DNA of 64,000 bases. Origin: Naumovozyma dairenensis CBS 421. Lineage: Eukaryota; Ascomycota; Saccharomycetes; Saccharomycetales; Saccharomycetaceae. The DNA lies in contig NC_016479.1 of the NCBI RefSeq assembly GCF_000227115.2, positions 62,001 through 126,000 on the forward strand, in the 5' to 3' direction. The stretch's first letter is position 1. Every line of letters begins with the position of its first letter. The notes below the pieces were generated by a model. That model searched no databases. It saw nothing but the letters and a program-made list of their open reading frames with translations, and was not told the origin of the DNA. Shown here one piece after another: positions 41,515 to 53,610 of the stretch. Both the position numbers and the translations under genes were made by a program.

Positions 41515-42585
41515 TTATCTTGAATAAGGGTTGGTTGTGATGTTAGATGATACCATAAATTGGGAATACCCCTGATTACTTTTGTTTGGAGCACCATCAG
41601 CTGGCATGAATGTATTATTTTGAGGAGCGGGCCTTTGGCGAGATTGAATTCCTGAATTCATGTTTGGATATATCTTAGTGCCCTGCTGTTGTCCTCTTTT
41701 GAATTGATTGTTATTGTATTGGGGAGAAGGAATACCATTTGGTGCGGATCGATAACTCATCGGTATGTGAGCTTGATTATTTATTGTTTGTTTTCCCATC
41801 ATTCTTCCATACGGCAATGGTGTCTGTTGAGGTATATGTGCGGGCACATTTCGTGGGTTACCATTTGGAATAACGCGCTTGTTGATATTATCATTCCCTA
41901 CATGTGGATAATTATTTATAGGATAAGTATTTCCTTGCGATGCTTGCATATTGGTATTATTAGGATGTGGTCTATAAGCTCCTGCAAATTGACTTAAATC
42001 GCTATTCGATGGGGAATGTGGCATCCTATGTGTACCATTTTGGTTACTAGCAAGTTTCACAGGTGTGCTACCGTGTATTGATGGTGAATCAGCAGTGAAT
42101 TGATCATCGGCGGTATACCTGCTTTCTGACTCTAGCATTTGATTTTCTTCTATAAAATCTGGATCAAAAATATTTGTATCATCCTCATCAGCTTCAATGG
42201 TATTATCATGGTTAGCTGAATCGTGTATCGAATTTTGCAATTCGATTCCTAAAGAATCAAATTTATTGGTAGTACTATCGAAACGGTCAGTTTTTAATTC
42301 AATATCACTTATTCTTCTAGCCAAGGTCTCAAATTTATCAATAGTATCATCATATTTCTCGTTATCATTATTTCCTTCTTCCTCTTCTTCCTGAATGTCA
42401 TGGTATGTAGAAGTGAATGCTTCACTTTCTTCAGGTTCGGTGTTCATTGTGCTAATGGAATCTCTAACGTCAGGAATCTTAAAAGTCTTACTTGTGGAGG
42501 AGTTTCCCATATATTTTTCATACGGGCTTTCATTAACGTCAAACATAGGTCCTTCAAGATCAATTCTTTGCGGTTCGTCACTAGC

Positions 42586-42617
<32 letters not shown>

Positions 42618-44529
42618 CTTCTTCGAATTCCTGAAAACCAGAATCTCCGAATGGTGCTCCTGAGTACTTATCGTATAATGCAGCAAGATCTGAATTTTGA
42701 ACGCTAGATTCTTTCCCACTGGAACTTGGAGGTGTTGGTGATGTATATTTTTTGTTAGCATTAATTGCGTTGAATGTGGAGTTTGGGATTTCTATATTCA
42801 TGGGAGTTGATAATTTCGAAAAAGATTTTGGTTCCTTTGCCGTATTAAATGGGTCAATAGTAGTAGAATTTTCATGAGGCTGAGTAATCGATACTGCGGA
42901 CCCAGATTCTGTATTGCTAGCAGAGAGTTTCAAATTAAATGGATCAGAAAGGCCAGTTTCTTCATTGACGTCTGCAATTCCGGATTGAGATGATAATACC
43001 GAGTTGCTTGGATTATTAAGGTTACTACCTCTATTGAAAGTGGAAGATGATGATGACATTCTTCTAGTAGTAACATCACTTTGGAAAAGTGAACCAGAAA
43101 TTGCGTTTTTGTCATCAAATAGTTCAGCTGCCGCAATGGATGGAGAGGACATAATATTTGGAAGTCTATTTGTCGCCCCACAACCAGTATACCCGTTGCT
43201 CATTTTTTCCTTCAATATGGAGTTGATTTCCCTCTTCCAATCAAACTCTGTCCAATGTGAACTATCAGATGATTCTGCCAATGGCAAAAGATCCTCAACA
43301 CGAAGGTAGTGTGTGTATGGTAAAGTTGGTAGCCCGAATAGAAGGGAATTTTCATCAACTCTATTTGCTATTAATCCTTTAGGTCTCCCATATAGTTTAA
43401 AAGCATTCATGGCAGGAATTAAGAACCTTATAATTGTATCATAGCCAGGGACAGCTTGATGTTTATCTGGCATGATGAAGATACTTGTTTCTTGAGGATC
43501 TTCATTCTTATGCATTGTAACAGAACCTTCTATCTTAATAATAGTAGATGAATCAACTAATAACGGTGATGATGGATAAACAGCACATAATGATTTTGCC
43601 TCATTTACTGTTGCCATTGCGTTTGTCTTTTTAATTTTCTTATTACTTTCGAAAAAATCAATACGACCGAATGGATGCTTTTTACTTGACCCATTCTGTG
43701 AGATTATTGCAAAACAACGTTTCCATGGCATTCCTGTACCGAACCTTACACTCACCCAATCTTCATACTTAAATTTATTATCTGCCAATATGACTTGTAT
43801 ATCACCTAACTTTGAACCTCTACTTGAAAGGAAAGCACCTGTATAAGCTTCTTGTAAAGCGTGACATTCATATAGACTTAATCTTAAAGCTGCAAACCAT
43901 TGGTTATAAGATTCTGTATCACTAAATTTCAAGAAATATCTGTTCTTCAAAGTAGTCGATATAACCAAGACGTCATCTAAATCTTGCATATGTTCTGTTC
44001 TAATTTCATCATTAGGATCCAATGGTCTTATAGTAGCATCTGTGAAATTGATATAATTTGGTTTGGAAGCTAATTTTTTCAATTTCTCTTTAGAGTTGTT
44101 GGATGTGTTGGCAGATATTTCATTAGCGTCCCAGAGTGCTAATTGGGTCCCCAATAATAGACCATATACATGTTTCCATCTCCTATCAGCTGGAGTTCCA
44201 TCATTTTTCAAATCGTGCAAGATCAAAAAAATACCTTTATGGTATCTTCTATGAGTTTGAGCAGATAAGAGGGTTACGATAGGGACCAATTCTGGTGATA
44301 GGGAAGCTCCTGTTACAGAGGATTCTTGAGGCAGTTGTAATTGGTTAACTTTTGGAGAGGAATCAATTCCATTGGAGAAGAAGTTAGAAAATGAAGCTGA
44401 TCTGGAGGCACTTTTTGGACTTTTTGGACTCTTTGGACTCTTTGGACTTCTTGGATCATTTTCTTTCTTAAAGGGATTCGGTGGAGCAGCAAATCTCGGG
44501 GATTTACTACCTGAGAAGATTCTTTTCAT
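41515..44529 (-). CDS. SKG3: Skg3/Caf120 PH-domain bud-neck protein
   Basis: 1004 residues from the ATG at 44527-44529; the open frame continues upstream without ATG. Near the N-terminus is a tandem SPKSPKSPKSPKS repeat, then a PH domain at about 95-230 (GIFLILHDLKNDGTPADRRW…FLKFSDTESYNQWFAALRLS), a second conserved region to about 430, and a long disordered acidic tail with Glu runs and Asn/Pro-rich end. S. cerevisiae has two members, Skg3 (cell wall/bud) and Caf120 (Ccr4-Not associated). Position next to MDL1 and RPL37 matches YLR187W. The EMG1 gene found in S. cerevisiae between SKG3 and RPL37A is absent here. Confidence 0.9.
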
Positions 44530-45677
44530 TATTTCAGTAGATGATTGAAGTCGAGGTTGGTGCCGTATGAGATCAATCAAGTTTTTTGTTTTTACTGGAA
44601 AGTCTATTGAACTCTTTAATTAAGATTCGGTTATGGCAGTAATAGTGGTAAACCTTAGTACATGATACAAGATATATTATTTTGCTAAGAGTTATTGACA
44701 GCTACTTCGAAGATTAGTTCATACAGAATAGCTTCTAAGATATGTTTCTATAATTACGTTATGCAGTTCTGGGTAAAATGACGAATTTTTCATTGTTTTT
44801 AGAAAATTCTCTTGCGGGGAAACTTCTTCAAGAATTGGGGTTGAAAAAGTTTAATTCAAAGGGAAAACAGTTTTTAAGGAAACTTTCCAACCATAATGGG
44901 GCAGCGATTTCATTAATGGTAGGTATTTTATTTAGGGTTAACTATAGGCTCAACCTCTTGATATCTTTTCTCCCAAGGAGATTTTGTAAGCTCCCTCTAT
45001 AGCCTTTGCCCACATCCTCTACAGAGTTATGTGAAAGATTTCTGTGCGAGACCCCTAGAAATTACTGTCTTTAACAAATTTACTGGTACGAGAAGAACAA
45101 AAGGGCTTCGTTAACGTAGAGAAAACTTACCCCAACAGCAAGCTTAAACTGTCAGTAACATACGTATGTGTGCCAATTAGGTCAACATTTGAAAACTGGC
45201 CGAATTAACAAGTAACTGGTATAGTGAAGAGTGCACGTACATACTTCCTCAGCCTCCTTTGCTAGTGATGTTTTCAACTTCGTTCAGAGATGGCAATTGA
45301 TACATCCCTCAAGTGTACGTGACTCTTTCATAGAAACTCTTTGACATTGTTTAAGAGTATACCTAAAGTTCGTGTAAGGGAACAAAATAATATTAATTAA
45401 GTTATTTACCAAATCGTTGCGGCTTGCTTTGCTTATTTTTTTCCTAAAGATCTTAATGAGACTATATACAATGAGACAAAGTGTTTTGTAAGTTATCTAT
45501 GGACAAGATATTAATAATACAATAAACACAAGAATTTTTTGGAAGACTTACACCCTTGATTCATTTTTAGTAAAGTCAGGTGTAACAGAGGTTGTTGCAA
45601 AGAGTTCAAAAATTATTATTAGCTATACATATTATTAATATAATAAAACGATTTATAATATAGTTTTCTTAAATAAT
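44530..45677. other. 1.15-kb gene-free stretch (SKG3 5' side, RPL37 3' side)
   Basis: No recognised gene. An ATG frame at 44778-45002 (74 codons) has no known family and is not called. In S. cerevisiae EMG1 occupies this place; no trace of it was seen on either strand. Confidence 0.45.
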
Positions 45678-46458
45678 TTAAGCGGAAGCCTTCTTGACTG
45701 CAGCACCAGATTGGAAACCGTTCTTGAATTTTCTAGAAACATGTTTCAAGTATCTCATTCTACCGGTACCAGTGGTGGTTCTTCTCTTGGATTTAGCACC
45801 CCAGTTGTAAGATCTAGTCTTAGCAGCAGGGTAGCCACAACCAGCACAGGTCTTCTTTTGAACGTGGAAGGAACGACGACCACATCTGTTACACAAGGTA
45901 TGAGATTTGTTGTGACGTTTACCGAGTGAAGGAGTACCCTCTATTTTAAAAGTAATTCAAATAGATCATATAGGTTTTTTGATCCATATTCACAATTATT
46001 AGTTAGTAACATTGTTTTTTTTTTTCATTTCATTTTTAATCAGATGAGCTATTGGACATAACAAAAAATTGAAGATGGTTAGATCTCATGAATTAGGGGA
46101 ATAGTTATATAATGTTCCACGTTCTTAAAAACGCTCTTTTAATCTTAATGTCTTATTTTTGGCATGTATATTATTTGCTCACAAAGGTATAATAAGGTTC
46201 ATCAACATTTTTTATTTCAATCATAAGTCATGCAATGTTGTTTAAATCAAACACAGAAAAATTTGTTCCGAGCCGTTTGCAATTCAACGTTTAATTCAAT
46301 GTCTGAATAAAGTTACTTTTTGGGATGACTTTGATTCGTTTTTCATAATGATAGATCGTTTCATATCATCCATATTTCACGATTATTTGTTCGTTTTTTG
46401 AATCATATTTCTCATCTGACTGATAATTTTATGCATTATTTCTCTACATACTACCCAT
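45678..46458 (-). CDS. RPL37A: ribosomal protein eL37 (Rpl37), with intron
   Basis: Two exons. Exon 1 is 46452-46458 (ATGGGTA), the 5' splice site GTATGT is 46446-46451, the branch sequence TACTAAC is 46002-46008, the acceptor TAG is 45941-45943 and exon 2 is 45678-45940. Splicing gives ATG GGT AAG GGT ACT and an 89-residue protein, [18 protein letters not shown] then [10 protein letters not shown], with both zinc CxxC pairs (CNRC and CAGC). Without the intron the frame has no ATG at its true start. The S. cerevisiae gene has an intron at the same place and 88 residues. Structural protein of the 60S subunit. Synteny with TOS4 matches YLR185W. Confidence 0.97.
45941..46451 (-). other. 511-nt spliceosomal intron of RPL37
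   Basis: GTATGT donor, TACTAAC branch about 60 nt from the TAG acceptor. Length is typical of yeast ribosomal protein gene introns. Confidence 0.95.
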
Positions 46459-47143
46459 TTTGTCTTATATCTTAGTGTGTTGGCTTCTCTCTTAATGATT
46501 GATATGTTAAACTACTAATAGCAGACCCTCTTCATTTCAATACTACCTACGTAAGCGGCTCTCTCACAGTGTCCCAACTTCGGTTCAGCAGGAGGTCTGT
46601 CTACCGACGCCCGTCGACATTGGGGTGGGCGATATTAGTCTTCTTGGCGGAAACAGCTGAGAGTTTCCTATCAAGGGTTTCTTTCGTGGGCCGGAGAATC
46701 TTCCCGGTTGAGTCACGCACCAAGGTACCTAGAAAGATTATCATTAGAGAACAAGAGATGACTGGGTGCTAATTCTTTTTACCCTTTTAAAAATGATTGG
46801 GTGTTAACGGTCCTAAAAGTCTGTGCTTTTGTTTTCATTTTTTTTTTCGCGTTCTTTGTTTTCATTTCCAGATAATGAACGCGTAAAGTTTCGTGATCGC
46901 TCTGAAAAAAAGTATACTACCTTATTACCTTTGTTTGTTTGTTGCTTTGCTTTCTAAACATGTTGATAGCTTCTTGATTAATCTAACTCCCCTCGTTTCC
47001 TCATAGGTAATAGAATTCTTCTTGCAAATAAAGCTTAAGGTCATATACACGATCTCTTGATAAAAAAAAACAAGGCAAATATATTCCCTCCACTGTTCGA
47101 TCCCTTTGACAGATTATATTGAAAAACAAAGAAACGAAAAGAT
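46459..47143. other. divergent RPL37-TOS4 promoter region
   Basis: 685 bases between two divergent genes. The half near TOS4 holds the SBF/MBF cluster. A GC-richer stretch at 46550-46740 has an open frame on the + strand but no recognised protein; no certain Rap1 or Abf1 site was found. Confidence 0.5.
46845..46895 (+). promoter_or_regulatory. SBF/MBF site cluster before TOS4
   Basis: TTTCGCG (SCB type) at 46845-46851, ACGCGT (MCB) at 46879-46884 and TTTCGTG (SCB type) at 46889-46895, about 250-300 bases before the TOS4 ATG. TOS4 is a known SBF/MBF target at G1/S in S. cerevisiae, so the three sites in 51 bases fit. Confidence 0.75.
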
Positions 47144-48760
47144 ATGTCCAACCATACGTTTCCTCCATCTTCTCCTCTGGCATCGCAGAGATCTTTCCCC
47201 ATAGATGCAGCTGATGCATCAATTGACTCCAATGATTCCACTTTTTCAGAACTAGTAAATGATTCTCCGATCACTTCAAACAATTTGAGAGCAGTTACTC
47301 TAGGCAAAGTTGGAAACGTCTTAAGACATCACCACAAGGAAGATTATCCTTCTCCATTACCATCATCTAGTACTGGAAGATATTCTTCACCGACCAGAGC
47401 ACCAACTTCATACCATTCTACTATTCAACGTTCTGAAGTCTTAAATTTCTCCTCGAAGCCAACAAGAAATCCTCATAAACAACCACTATTAGAAGATTTC
47501 CCAATATATAAACCACCAAAGACAAAACCGATTGATTTGGAACTACAGTCAAATAATGCCCAAACAATAATAATTGGTCGTCAATCGACGTCATGTGACG
47601 TCACACTACCAAAATTGAAACATATTTCAAGAAAACATGCTTCCATTTCATATATTTCAAGTAGCAATCAAGTAAGATTAGAATGTCTTGGTTCAAATGG
47701 TTTAGTTGTCTTATTGCCATTTAAATTATCTGGTCATTTGGTTAGACGTATTAAGGAAATGAATACTTTTGAAATCTCATCATTTTACGAAGATGATGAA
47801 TTAGTTAATTCACAAGACAAAATTTTATTGAAAGATAAGGAGTTGACCTCATTCGTCTTATTAAAGGGTGAAACTGTCTTAATCCCATTTATTAACGGAA
47901 CAACCATTGATTTCAGAGATTCTGAAGTTATCCTTCACATGAAACAATTGTCTGAAACTACAACATATTCTGGAATCTCAGACTTAAACGAAGGTGTCAC
48001 AATTAGTGATGACAACGATAACGCCATTGTCAATAACTCTAACCATGTTTCAGCGAATAGTTCTGTCTTTGGACCTGAACAATCAATAGAAGCCTCAACA
48101 CCAATCCGTATAGGGGTAACTCCTCATTCATCCTTTACAGTTCAAACTCCAGCAACTCCTCAGAAGATCCAAAAGCACATAAGCATACATAATCCAAAGA
48201 ATACAGTTGACATTACCCCTACTGACAATAGAGATCCGTCCATTTCTATTCTAAAGCGTCCATTAGAACAATTGTCGTTAGAAAATGATCATCAACAAAC
48301 ATCTGATGATCAAAACGGAAAGCTAGTATCAAATGGTCACAAGAAAGTCAAGTTACCTGTAGATACTTATGAACAGACAGACGAAGAAATATTAAAATCT
48401 TTAGAACAAAGAGGAGTTGATTATAAGTCTTTGCAACACGTTTTAGCTAATCATTTGGCATTTGCAAATATTCAACAAACCCCATTACATCAATTGAAGC
48501 AAGTCAATTCGAAAACTAATGCATTAAAAAGAAAAGAATTACGTGCTCTATTGAAATCTGTGAAATGTATCGGCGTAATTTATCGTCATGGGAAAGATGC
48601 CGCCGGGAAACCATTGGACGAAGAGTATTATTATGATTTGGAGAACGATGATGATCAAGATAGAAGGAATTTAGTTACTTCATTGAAGGGTGGTAGAACA
48701 GGATTAAGATCCTGTAGAAAAACTCATAAGCAATATTTTTGGAAGAAGCCTACAAAATAG
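47144..48760 (+). CDS. TOS4: Tos4 FHA-domain G1/S transcription regulator
   Basis: 538 residues (S. cerevisiae Tos4 489, Plm2 521). A Ser/Pro-rich N-terminus precedes an FHA domain at about 125-225 with IIIGRQSTSCDV (G145-R146) and HISRKHASI, the phosphothreonine-binding signature. The C-terminus carries a conserved block (LLKSVKCIGVIYRHGKDAAG). Tos4/Plm2 bind promoters with SBF/MBF and link the DNA damage checkpoint and histone deacetylases to gene expression. Convergent with SWI6 and divergent from RPL37 exactly as YLR183C. Confidence 0.92.
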   Translation: MSNHTFPPSSPLASQRSFPIDAADASIDSNDSTFSELVNDSPITSNNLRAVTLGKVGNVLRHHHKEDYPSPLPSSSTGRYSSPTRAPTSYHSTIQRSEVLNFSSKPTRNPHKQPLLEDFPIYKPPKTKPIDLELQSNNAQTIIIGRQSTSCDVTLPKLKHISRKHASISYISSSNQVRLECLGSNGLVVLLPFKLSGHLVRRIKEMNTFEISSFYEDDELVNSQDKILLKDKELTSFVLLKGETVLIPFINGTTIDFRDSEVILHMKQLSETTTYSGISDLNEGVTISDDNDNAIVNNSNHVSANSSVFGPEQSIEASTPIRIGVTPHSSFTVQTPATPQKIQKHISIHNPKNTVDITPTDNRDPSISILKRPLEQLSLENDHQQTSDDQNGKLVSNGHKKVKLPVDTYEQTDEEILKSLEQRGVDYKSLQHVLANHLAFANIQQTPLHQLKQVNSKTNALKRKELRALLKSVKCIGVIYRHGKDAAGKPLDEEYYYDLENDDDQDRRNLVTSLKGGRTGLRSCRKTHKQYFWKKPTK

Positions 48761-49081
48761 ACCCGAACTATAAATAAAGATAAATTCTTCATTATATATA
48801 TAAGTATATTTGTCTATAGTCTAAGCTATAATGTTTTTTATAGTACGTATATTTATAGTCAGTTATATAAAGACGCCTTTAGAAAAGCCGGCAAGCTTCT
48901 TACCTTCTAATGTTTCTGATGATACTAGACCCCTTCCAAAGATTTCAGGATGCCTTTCGTATATAAATATTTCTGAAATGAAAAGAATCGGTAACAAAAA
49001 TAAATATAAAAAAATTAAACTTACAAAATGAATAAAGTTATAATGTTTGTTTCTAGTTATTTATGTTCCCATATATTATCG
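48761..49081. terminator. TOS4-SWI6 convergent 3' region
   Basis: 321 bases between the stop codons of two convergent genes; both transcription ends must lie here. AT-rich with TATATATA near 48793-48802. The 66-codon open frame inside is not taken as a gene. Confidence 0.5.
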
Positions 49082-51478
49082 TTATACAGAATGTTTCTTT
49101 AAAAAATCTTGCATTTCGTTCGTATTAATTTCATGAGGATCTTCGTAGGATATAGCTTGCAATAAGCCGTCCAACATATCGTCAACTTTGTTTTCGTCTA
49201 TTTTCAAACACAAAGAAAGAACTCTCCTAAACTTATTTTCCAAATCGCTATGCTTTTGTTGTATCTTTTGATAAATTCCTTTTAAATATTCATCATTTCT
49301 CTTGTAGGCGTTTATTCTAGCTCTCAGCAAACCAACTGGTGGCAAAGACGTTACAAGATCATCTTCGGTATCAGTTTTGGCCACTTCCTTAGTGTATAAA
49401 TCTTTAAGTTCATCTAAAAGATCATCAGAATAGTCATCTGCAATCAACTTTTCAATATCATTGTCATATTGTTCTGTCAATTTCTTACTTAAATGATCAA
49501 AGATAAACTTGATCCTAAATGGCTCATCTGCATCAAAATCGTTTGAATCCCATTCAATGGATAATGTATCTTCTTCAGATATCCCCAATTTCATACTCTC
49601 CTGCTTAAAATCTTCATCTTGTTCTGCAATTCCATTTTGTATACTATATAACTGTTCTTTCAGAGAGGAATATTCATCTTTCAATTGTTTCGTTCGATTT
49701 AATTTTTCTCGTGAGTTCGATAATTCCTCTCTTTTAACCTTTAATTCCCTATGTAAATTTATTAGCCTTTCTTTACTTGATTTAACTTCATTTTCATAGT
49801 CTCGTGATACAGTATTTAGCAATTCTTGTAAATCATTAATGAGACTCTTTGTATCTGGTTTTTCATTTCTTCCTGAACCACCGATACTAGTAAGATCTTC
49901 TGAATCCCTCAATTGTTCAAGCACAGATTCTTTATTTTCTTTATCTTTATCCACAGATGTGGAACCTTTACGAGTGGTTTGAAGTTTTGAACCTCCCGCT
50001 CCAAAATCAGCCGGGCGTAATCCTGATTTATTGCCAATATATGGGTCACAGCCATATTCTAATAATGAATCTACAATAGAAACATTACCCAATCTAGCGG
50101 CTATGTTCAAACATGTATCACCATTTGAATCTTGAGCATTTAGCATATTATTGATTATCCACTTTAAATCCAAATTTTGTAATAACGATATAGCAGTATC
50201 ATCATCATTATCGTTATTATTACTAGCTTTAATGACTTTCCTCATTTGTTTCTTAACAATCCATCCCATTAAAATATCCAAATAATATTTGGCGGCTATG
50301 GCACATCCAGTCATCCCAGATGTAATAACGATATGATGCAGAATTGTTCTATTTATTGAATCCTTTAAAATTAAACAAGGATACAAGTAATCTAATAACT
50401 CTTCAAATGTACCAGATTCATAATTATTGACTGATTTAACTGCTTTCACTAATGGTGACTCGCCGCTGTTATCACCTATCAATCTATCGGCACCATTTTC
50501 GACCAAGTTTTTAACTAAGGTTATATTTGCGATGGTTGTCAACCAATGTAATGGGGTATTACCATGTTCATCTACTGGAATATTTAAATTCAATGGCGTA
50601 TTGGGGAAGGCTAAATTAACTTGATGTAACAACGATTCAAATGTAGTATTATCATTATTGGAGATACCAAATTCGTTAGTATGGCTGTCATCATCTCTAG
50701 TTTCTGGAAATAAAAGTCTTTGTAGAAAGCTCTCTAATTTCAATCTTTGATCATTATCTACCTCTGAGGATATATTAAATGATTGCAGTAATTTCAATGA
50801 AGAGGGCGATAAGAATTCTTGTCTGTTTCTTAAATCATGATTAAATACAATAATTGGTTTTTCGTCCAGTTCACCATGTATCATATCTGTATCTATTGAT
50901 TCTAATTTCTTAATATCACCTTGTTCATTTTGATTATTAATTATCTTCTGTTTCTTTAAGGGAGAACCTAAATGCCTATGTGAGTCTATACTAATTTGGA
51001 ACTCATTTAATCTTTTCAATGACGGAGAGATATTACCATGATGAAAAGAAGCTGCACCTGTTACCATCTTTGCAGAATTCCCATCTTCATTGTTAGCATT
51101 TTCATTTCTACCATTATTGACTTCAACCTCATCGGGTGGGAATTCATCTTTGAACAAAGGTAATATATTTAAAAGGTCTAATAAATGGAACATTTTATCT
51201 TCCATAATCCATTTCTTTCCTGCATCGTCTGTATCGACGAGGATCCCATACTTATTACATATTTTATCCTCTTGCTCTTCAATTGTCGAATTACCTGATA
51301 TATCATTATCTGTTGCAGCCAACAATGATACTAATGGTCTTAATAAATAGTATCCAGATTCCGTATCTTTCTTTAATGTCAACGAAAGCTTACCAACATT
51401 TGGATCTATATTATTGTTGTCGCTGTTATCAGTCGCCGTTGGATCGTCTATTAGTTTCGTTACCTCTACAATTGTCAT
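49082..51478 (-). CDS. SWI6: Swi6 ankyrin cofactor of SBF and MBF
   Basis: 798 residues (S. cerevisiae 803). The N-terminal globular domain is at about 20-110, a linker follows, and ankyrin repeats occupy about 300-500 (DEHGNTPLHWLTTIANITLV, SNGDTCLNIAARLGNVSIVD). A coiled coil at about 545-620 and the conserved C-terminal Swi4/Mbp1-binding part close the protein. Swi6 joins Swi4 (SBF) or Mbp1 (MBF) to switch on G1/S genes. Its neighbour TOS4 is itself a target of these complexes. Confidence 0.97.
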   Translation of the reverse strand: MTIVEVTKLIDDPTATDNSDNNNIDPNVGKLSLTLKKDTESGYYLLRPLVSLLAATDNDISGNSTIEEQEDKICNKYGILVDTDDAGKKWIMEDKMFHLLDLLNILPLFKDEFPPDEVEVNNGRNENANNEDGNSAKMVTGAASFHHGNISPSLKRLNEFQISIDSHRHLGSPLKKQKIINNQNEQGDIKKLESIDTDMIHGELDEKPIIVFNHDLRNRQEFLSPSSLKLLQSFNISSEVDNDQRLKLESFLQRLLFPETRDDDSHTNEFGISNNDNTTFESLLHQVNLAFPNTPLNLNIPVDEHGNTPLHWLTTIANITLVKNLVENGADRLIGDNSGESPLVKAVKSVNNYESGTFEELLDYLYPCLILKDSINRTILHHIVITSGMTGCAIAAKYYLDILMGWIVKKQMRKVIKASNNNDNDDDTAISLLQNLDLKWIINNMLNAQDSNGDTCLNIAARLGNVSIVDSLLEYGCDPYIGNKSGLRPADFGAGGSKLQTTRKGSTSVDKDKENKESVLEQLRDSEDLTSIGGSGRNEKPDTKSLINDLQELLNTVSRDYENEVKSSKERLINLHRELKVKREELSNSREKLNRTKQLKDEYSSLKEQLYSIQNGIAEQDEDFKQESMKLGISEEDTLSIEWDSNDFDADEPFRIKFIFDHLSKKLTEQYDNDIEKLIADDYSDDLLDELKDLYTKEVAKTDTEDDLVTSLPPVGLLRARINAYKRNDEYLKGIYQKIQQKHSDLENKFRRVLSLCLKIDENKVDDMLDGLLQAISYEDPHEINTNEMQDFLKKHSV

Positions 51479-51912
51479 TTTTTTCTCGTAATAATGTTGT
51501 TATAGACAAGCCAGATTACTGTCACCTTTCACTCACGACTTTCTTCTATGGTTTCCTCAGTCCAATTGACCATTCAATTGGTTTGTTTGTTTATCGACTT
51601 CAAAAATTCCTTTATCGTAAAGCAATGATTATTTCGTGTAATTTTTCTCCAGACGCTTCCTTAATGTTAATGTTACACGAAAACAGCGACAACAATTCAA
51701 AAAGTATTCATTCATTGGGTTGAATAGAAGAATAGAAAATACCGATGGCAGTTTTTCATATCACTTCAATTAGGGTCAAATACACTTTCGCCCAATCTTG
51801 AATAATGGAAAATAGAATAAATTAATCTTCGTTACTTTTTTTAAGAGTTAATTATACATATTATGATTTTTATTTATTTATATATATACATATGACAATG
51901 GGAAAAAATTAA
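51479..51912. other. SWI6 promoter and CAN1 3' flank
   Basis: 434 bases. A synteny junction between the YLR block and CAN1 should lie here. No site was recognised. Confidence 0.4.
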
Positions 51913-53610
51913 TCATGCCACCACGTTCCAGAATTTGTCCCAGAATGTGACTGGAGGAGGATCTTCCCATACCACTTCCTCTATATCTCTACGATCCGTA
52001 TCGATATCTACATCTTCAATCTTCCATATGAGTCTACAACGGAACCAAAGTTGGAACACTATCCAGATGGCGATGAAAAGGAAACACGATATATAAGCTG
52101 CTAGGAAATCAATCCCATCGAATGATGGACAAAAGGAAGTGAAACCCTGAATAATGATGATCAATGTCATGAAAAAAATAGCATAATAAGCCAACCCAGG
52201 CATAAATTTTGCTTTAAATGGTAAATCATCTCTTGAGATCCCTCTATATTCTAAAGCTTGCATGAAACGAACGTGTGAGATGGAAATGAATAACCATGAG
52301 AAGAATCCTGCTACACCTGTAATGTTTAATAACCAATTGAAAGCAGCTTCACCACCTGTGGATGTTTCCATGTATGCAAGGGCACCGAATAAACCTGTGA
52401 ATATTACACTTACCCATGGAACACCATTTTTATTTGTCCTCGAAAGGATACGTGGGGCTAATTTACTTTTACTTAACCCAAACATGATTCTAGATCCAAC
52501 GTATACGTTTGAATTCGCTGCCGATATGATGGTGGAAAGAATGACTGCGTTAAAGATATGAGGTAAGATGGGAGTCCCACTATTTTGTATAGAGATAATG
52601 AATGGAGATGCAGCGACATAACTATCATCACTTGTAAGTTTTGGGTCATTGTAAGGGACGAGAAGACCAATGAAAAATAATGAACCAATATAGAAAAATA
52701 AAATACGGAACACTACTTTCTTGATAGCACGAGGAACAGATTTACGAGGATTGGCAGCCTCACCGGCAGTAATCCCCACTAATTCAGTACCTTGGTAAGT
52801 GAATGCCGCATTAATTAAAGATGAGACCCAACCAAGGAATTTAGCTTCATTCAAATTTTTAGCGATAATACCTGGACCCATTGGACCTGGGTTTCTCCAA
52901 TATCTAAATCCTACAGGTCCTGTGACACCAGCCCCACAAACCATACATAAACAATAAATTAAGAATCCCATGATAGCCAACACTTTAATAGAAGCTACCC
53001 AAAATTCAAATTCCCCATAAAACCTTACGGGGAACATATTCATAGCGACTAACAGTACCCAAAATATACTAATCCAAGCGACTATGGGTACGGCAGAGGT
53101 CCAGAATTGAATAATTTGTCCCACGACTGACAATTCCAATGCGAAAGTAATAGCCCAAGAGAACCAATACATGTATCCGTTTGCGGCCCCAAATGATGGA
53201 GAAAGGAATCTTTGTGAAAAGACAGTGAATGAGGAAGTGACTGGAATGAATGTAGCCATTTCCCCCAATGATTGAGTGACGCTATACACTAGTGTACCCA
53301 TGAATAAATATGCAATCAGTGCTCCAACGGGGCCTGCGTTAGTTAGAGGAGTGGATAAACCGATGAATAAACCGGTACCAATGGTTCCTCCTAGGGCGAT
53401 CATTCCGATGTGACGTTGTTTCAACTCACGTTTCACTTCTGCTTCTCTTATTTGACCATTGGCGATTTCTTCTTCTTGTGATTCTATCGTTATTTGGGAT
53501 GGGATGGAATGTACACTATTGGTGCGTCTATGGAGTGGGTAGTCGTCTAGTTCATAGGATGAGGATTTAATTTTGCCATTTTTCAATGGCTCTTCTTGTT
53601 TTTTATCCAT
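51913..53610 (-). CDS. CAN1: basic amino-acid permease, Can1 type
   Basis: 565 residues (S. cerevisiae Can1 590). The cytosolic N-terminus is followed by twelve transmembrane helices of the yeast amino-acid transporter (APC) family, with [13 protein letters not shown] in helix 1 and the family-wide [16 protein letters not shown] loop. The C-terminal WDKFWNVVA and [18 protein letters not shown] are those of Can1/Alp1/Lyp1, closest to Can1 as recalled. Expected substrate arginine at the plasma membrane; lysine permease function (Lyp1) cannot be excluded. Not a neighbour of SWI6 or FRM2/HBN1 in S. cerevisiae. Confidence 0.9.
   Translation of the reverse strand: MDKKQEEPLKNGKIKSSSYELDDYPLHRRTNSVHSIPSQITIESQEEEIANGQIREAEVKRELKQRHIGMIALGGTIGTGLFIGLSTPLTNAGPVGALIAYLFMGTLVYSVTQSLGEMATFIPVTSSFTVFSQRFLSPSFGAANGYMYWFSWAITFALELSVVGQIIQFWTSAVPIVAWISIFWVLLVAMNMFPVRFYGEFEFWVASIKVLAIMGFLIYCLCMVCGAGVTGPVGFRYWRNPGPMGPGIIAKNLNEAKFLGWVSSLINAAFTYQGTELVGITAGEAANPRKSVPRAIKKVVFRILFFYIGSLFFIGLLVPYNDPKLTSDDSYVAASPFIISIQNSGTPILPHIFNAVILSTIISAANSNVYVGSRIMFGLSKSKLAPRILSRTNKNGVPWVSVIFTGLFGALAYMETSTGGEAAFNWLLNITGVAGFFSWLFISISHVRFMQALEYRGISRDDLPFKAKFMPGLAYYAIFFMTLIIIIQGFTSFCPSFDGIDFLAAYISCFLFIAIWIVFQLWFRCRLIWKIEDVDIDTDRRDIEEVVWEDPPPVTFWDKFWNVVA

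Noticed and set aside
44778..45002. 74-codon ATG frame where EMG1 would be
   Set aside because: Sequence shows no likeness to Emg1 or any family I know; too short to support.
46569..46772. 67-codon frame in the RPL37-TOS4 promoter
   Set aside because: Lies over promoter DNA and lacks any family resemblance.
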